A stretch of 64,000 nucleotides of DNA from Lutibacter sp. (lineage in GTDB: Bacteria > Bacteroidota > Bacteroidia > Flavobacteriales > Flavobacteriaceae). Position 1 is the first letter of the stretch. Every line of letters begins with the position of its first letter. Made by a program: the position numbers and the translations under genes. The notes beneath the pieces were generated by a model. It was not told the DNA's origin, did no database searches, and saw only the letters and a program-made list of their open reading frames with translations. This document shows positions 61,108 through 64,000 of the stretch, one piece after another. Location of the stretch: positions 1-64,000 of the forward strand of contig DAIDMK010000004.1 in assembly GCA_027449025.1 (NCBI GenBank), read 5' to 3'.

Positions 61108-61501
61108 AATAAAAACGCAAAAACTAAGAGTAGATTAAATTCTTTCAAAAATGAAAGAATCTATAAAAAGAGAGTAATAGTAGGGAGGTGGAGCAATATC
61201 ATTAAGTTGAGGCTTCACCTTCCTTCTTTTGTCATTCCAAGGTACGGGCGATAGTCCAAGCAGGGATAAGTGGTGTGTAGAAATGGAATTTATTGTGTTT
61301 TTAGATAGGATTATTGCCAACAATTTTAAGCTCCTAACTGTCTTTTTACTAAATGTCTTCAAGTAAGTTGGAATCTGCGCATGTATGTACCCATAGATAT
61401 TGCTATGTAGCACCAGATTGGATAATGAAAAATTAATAAAAACTGGTCAATATCAATCAGGGAAGCTAAAAAATAAAATATAGATAATTAATGACTAAAA
61501 G
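61108..61501. other. intergenic stretch with a compositionally different island
   Basis: Bases about 61175-61275 are less AT-rich than the surroundings. A 92-residue open frame on the minus strand (61135-61413) contains L-S-P-V-P-W-N-D-K-R-R-K-V-K-P, which I cannot assign and do not call a gene. It may be a remnant of a mobile element or a non-coding element. Confidence 0.4.
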
Positions 61502-62155
61502 CTACATTCTCTCTTCAATCCATTTACTGAATTCGAAAAAATTCTTAGGCGATACGCCGTGACCGACAGGAAATTCCTTGTAACAGTGTTTGATATTCAG
61601 CAGTTTTAAAAAATCGGGTGCTTTATTGGCCCATTCAACCGGAATTACCTGATCCATACTTCCGTGGGAGATATAAAAATCCAGTTTGGAATAGTCTTTT
61701 GAGTTTAAATCGTCAGGCAATAAATCGGGGTTGACATAACCGCTTAAGGAAATAATCTTTTGAACTTTTTCAGGGTAATTTAAGGCCACAGAATAACTTA
61801 AGATGGTGCCTTGGCTAAATCCGAGAAGAAATGTTTTTTCTGGTAAAATGCCATATTTTTGCTGTACTTCATCAATAAAACCAGCAATAATTTCTCTTGC
61901 TTTTATGGCTTCAGGCATATCGGAAAACTTTCCTTGGGGGCTGTTAAAATGGATGGTGTACCATGAATAACTTCCAAATCCCAGTGTTAGCGGAGCCCTT
62001 GCACTTACGATAATTATATCTTCGGGCAATTCGCTCGCAAACGAAAACAAGTCTTCTTCATTGCTTCCATATCCATGCAGCAAAATGAGCAATGACGTGT
62101 TTTTTGTGATTATTTTTGGTTCTCTGACAATATAATGCAATGATAATTTATCCAT
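61502..62155 (-). CDS. alpha/beta-hydrolase, phospholipase/carboxylesterase-like
   Basis: This is a small serine esterase (217 aa). It has the nucleophile elbow G-F-S-Q-G, the oxyanion-region motif H-G-Y-G-S-N-E-E-D-L near the start, the acidic residue in H-G-S-M-D-Q-V-I-P, and the catalytic His in P-V-G-H-G-V. No signal peptide is seen, so it acts in the cytoplasm. The likely class is the YpfH/LYPLA-type carboxylesterases, whose substrate is unknown. Confidence 0.9.
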   Translation of the reverse strand: MDKLSLHYIVREPKIITKNTSLLILLHGYGSNEEDLFSFASELPEDIIIVSARAPLTLGFGSYSWYTIHFNSPQGKFSDMPEAIKAREIIAGFIDEVQQKYGILPEKTFLLGFSQGTILSYSVALNYPEKVQKIISLSGYVNPDLLPDDLNSKDYSKLDFYISHGSMDQVIPVEWANKAPDFLKLLNIKHCYKEFPVGHGVSPKNFFEFSKWIEERM

Positions 62156-62214
62156 AATAAAAATATAAAAGTCGCGATTTTGGACGCGACTTCAAAAGTA
62201 AATTAAAAATTTGG

Positions 62215-62538
62215 TTAACCAATTGCCTTAAACCAATCTTGAAATAAATCGCCCACTAACGGAACTTTTTTCTCTTCTCCATTAATGGCTCCTATGAATC
62301 CAATAATCCAAAGCACAAACAAACCAATAGCTAAAATTCCTGCAAGGGGTCCGGCATATCTTGAAACAATAGAAATTCCCAATGAAAGCAGCGACAAGCC
62401 AACCATTTGGCGAATATGAAAAGCCGCAAATGAATTGTGCTTTTCATTGTTCATTACAAAGGCAATTAAAGTTCCAATCCAGGTAATATAGCTGAGAATA
62501 GCCATTGTTTTTCCATTTTGAACAGTTTGATTTTCCAT
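62215..62538 (-). CDS. DUF4870-type small membrane protein
   Basis: The 107-aa protein has three membrane helices and the family pattern: W-I-G-T-L-I-A-F-V-M-N, then N-S-F-A-A-F-H-I-R-Q-M at the end of the second part, and a C-terminal I-G-A-I-N-G. Function is unknown. It sits between the esterase and the dihydroorotase-like gene, all on the minus strand. Confidence 0.85.
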   Translation of the reverse strand: MENQTVQNGKTMAILSYITWIGTLIAFVMNNEKHNSFAAFHIRQMVGLSLLSLGISIVSRYAGPLAGILAIGLFVLWIIGFIGAINGEEKKVPLVGDLFQDWFKAIG

Positions 62539-62656
62539 AAGTTTGATTTATTTATAAATTTTTAATTCTCCTATCCCCAGCCCTTTCCAAAGGAAAGAGA
62601 GCGAAATTCAAAATTTAACCTTTATCTGTCCCTATTAATAATTCTCCTGTCTGGCC

Positions 62657-63913
62657 TTAGGGGGCTACTATTTTATTATTCGAAATAATTCCATACACTT
62701 TTCCATTTAAATTTTTATTCAGGAAAATGGCATTTTTGGAGGTTGATAAGATGTCTTTTTCTTCAAAAACAGCATTGAAATCGGGATTAAAAAGGGTTAA
62801 ATTTGCTTGTAGTCCTTCGGCAATAGGATAAGTAGGCACCTTAAACCGTTCCCGCGGTTTGGTTGTCAAACAATCGATTAAAGTTTCCAGTCCGACAGTT
62901 TTATTTAAGGCACCAAACAAACTTTCAAGTCCGATTGTGCCAAATTTAGCCTTGTTGTATTCTACTTTTTTATGTTCAACATCAATGGGATTGTGGTCAC
63001 TGGTCACCATATCAATAACACCTTCTTTAATGCCTTTTATTAAAGCTTTTACATCTTTTAAAGTTCGCAAAGGAGGTAAAACTTTTGTGTTTGTATTAAA
63101 ACCTTTCAATTCATCATCGGTCAATACCAAGTGATGTGCTGCAACGCTACAAGAGATATTTAATTTTTTCTTTTTGGCTTCTTTGATGAGTACAACGGAT
63201 TTTGCTGTGGAAATTGTTGGGATATGCAATTTTCCGCCAGTGTATTCCAACAAAAATAAATCACGGGCAATTTGCAATTCTTCTGATAAAGCGGGGATTC
63301 CTTTTAACCCAAGTTTTGTGCTGTTGACTTCTTCATTGACTAAGCCATTGCTAGCAATGGAATTGTTTTGTGGAAAACTCATAATAAGCGCATCAAAATT
63401 CTGGGCGTACTGCAAACCAATTTTAAACAAATTGGCATTTGAAATGGCCTTATTATAATCCCCAAAAGCAACGGCACCAGCATTTTGCATATCAAACAAT
63501 TCTGCAATATCAGTACTTTCACTGGCTTTTGTCAGGTTTCCGATAGGGAATAGGGCAGTGGCCGAATTGCTTGCCTTATTTTTTAAAAATTGTACGGCCG
63601 ATTTGTTATCGGTTACCGGATAGGTATTTGGATTCACGGCAACTGCCGTAAAGCCGCTTCTGGAAGCTGTTTTTAATCCGTTTTCTATTGTTTCCCAATC
63701 TTCAAATCCTGGTTCGCCAAAGCACACGCTCGAATCAAACCAGCCTTGCGAAATATGCAGGTTTTCAAATTTAATTTCTTTATAATTTTTGGTATTTTTT
63801 AGTTTGTCTCCAATTTTTGTGATAATGCCGTTTTCAATAAGGATGTCTTTAATTTGAAGGTGAAACGGACTAGCATTGTCGATAATGGTAGCGGACTTTA
63901 GAAGTAAATTCAT
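62657..63913 (-). CDS. dihydroorotase-like protein lacking the HxH metal motif
   Basis: The 418-aa protein follows the dihydroorotase/amidohydrolase fold throughout (A-V-N-P-N-T-Y-P-V-T-D-N, V-A-A-H-H-L-V-L-T, M-V-T-S-D-H-N-P-I). In active enzymes the motif near residue 60 reads D-x-H-V-H-x-R-E-P-G-F; here it is D60-S-S-V-C-F-G-E-P-G-F, so both metal-binding His (positions 62 and 64) are Ser and Cys. This is the state of the non-catalytic PyrC-like subunits that stabilise aspartate transcarbamoylase in some bacteria. Bacteroidota relatives commonly look like this, and I infer a structural or regulatory role in pyrimidine synthesis. No pyrB is in the window. The frame and length are otherwise intact. 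Confidence 0.8.
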   Translation of the reverse strand: MNLLLKSATIIDNASPFHLQIKDILIENGIITKIGDKLKNTKNYKEIKFENLHISQGWFDSSVCFGEPGFEDWETIENGLKTASRSGFTAVAVNPNTYPVTDNKSAVQFLKNKASNSATALFPIGNLTKASESTDIAELFDMQNAGAVAFGDYNKAISNANLFKIGLQYAQNFDALIMSFPQNNSIASNGLVNEEVNSTKLGLKGIPALSEELQIARDLFLLEYTGGKLHIPTISTAKSVVLIKEAKKKKLNISCSVAAHHLVLTDDELKGFNTNTKVLPPLRTLKDVKALIKGIKEGVIDMVTSDHNPIDVEHKKVEYNKAKFGTIGLESLFGALNKTVGLETLIDCLTTKPRERFKVPTYPIAEGLQANLTLFNPDFNAVFEEKDILSTSKNAIFLNKNLNGKVYGIISNNKIVAP

Positions 63914-64000
63914 ATTTTGAAATATTTTAATAACAGCATTTCAAAGAGCAAAAATAGCACAGAAAAAGCTAAAAACCATTTAAAAAGCCAATTGATTTTA

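Noticed and set aside
61135-61413. 92-aa open frame on the minus strand as a gene
   Set aside because: It has no signal, domain or family pattern, no promoter box and odd composition; too weak to call.

Overview
The window reads as a chromosomal stretch of a member of the Bacteroidota, most likely family Flavobacteriaceae. The evidence is the AT-rich sequence, a SusC/SusD pair, periplasmic-propeller regulators with triple-tyrosine domains, and promoters of the Bacteroidota type (a -7 box TAnnTTTG, seen close upstream of many genes). Almost all genes have typical Flavobacteria relatives. There is no rRNA, tRNA, CRISPR array, prophage or intact insertion sequence; one IS3-type transposase remnant is present.

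Layout. 1-7.8 kb: a SusD-like lipoprotein, a SusC-like TonB-dependent receptor and their probable propeller/LuxR one-component regulator. The first 77 bases exactly repeat an internal piece of susC and supply the end of susD, so the window edge is either a tandem-duplication junction or an assembly-graph end. 8.0-13.4 kb: a mini channel-like protein, type II NADH dehydrogenase, MprF and a DUF1003 membrane protein. 13.5-23.8 kb: an unusual SDR-like protein with a Cys-rich knuckle, a VF530-like protein, an SF2 helicase, an M16 peptidase, two DEAD-box RNA helicases and a GNAT acetyltransferase. 24-29.5 kb: four tandem small secreted paralogs, a propeller histidine kinase and a LuxR response regulator. 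29.8-33.6 kb: a DUF2231 protein, an exported rubrerythrin and a cytochrome b561 / di-haem b / deca-haem c operon. 33.6-40.6 kb: two outer-membrane proteins, an EamA transporter, a second copy of the SDR-like protein and an AI-2E permease. 41-52.7 kb: an alkene reductase, MarR/YceI, idi and PTPS/QueD, adenine deaminase, OxyR/Dps and other housekeeping genes. 53.4-64 kb: cystathionine beta-synthase, a TetR-controlled RND efflux operon, a small esterase, a DUF4870 protein and a dihydroorotase-like protein without its HxH motif.

The strongest candidate for an undescribed system is 24.0-29.5 kb. Three of the four secreted paralogs and the response regulator gene each carry the palindrome ACTACAT-N4-ATGTAGT 22-23 bases before a matching -7 box (TAAnTTTA), so the site is centred near -45. 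This looks like a self-contained signalling module: the kinase senses, the regulator binds the palindrome, activates its own gene and activates a family of small exported proteins with a TonB-C-like pattern. Other regulatory logic readable from sequence includes a TetR palindrome repeated at the tetR and tolC promoters, a 22-bp perfect palindrome covering the -33 element of yceI, and repeated motifs in the oxyR-dps divergent region.
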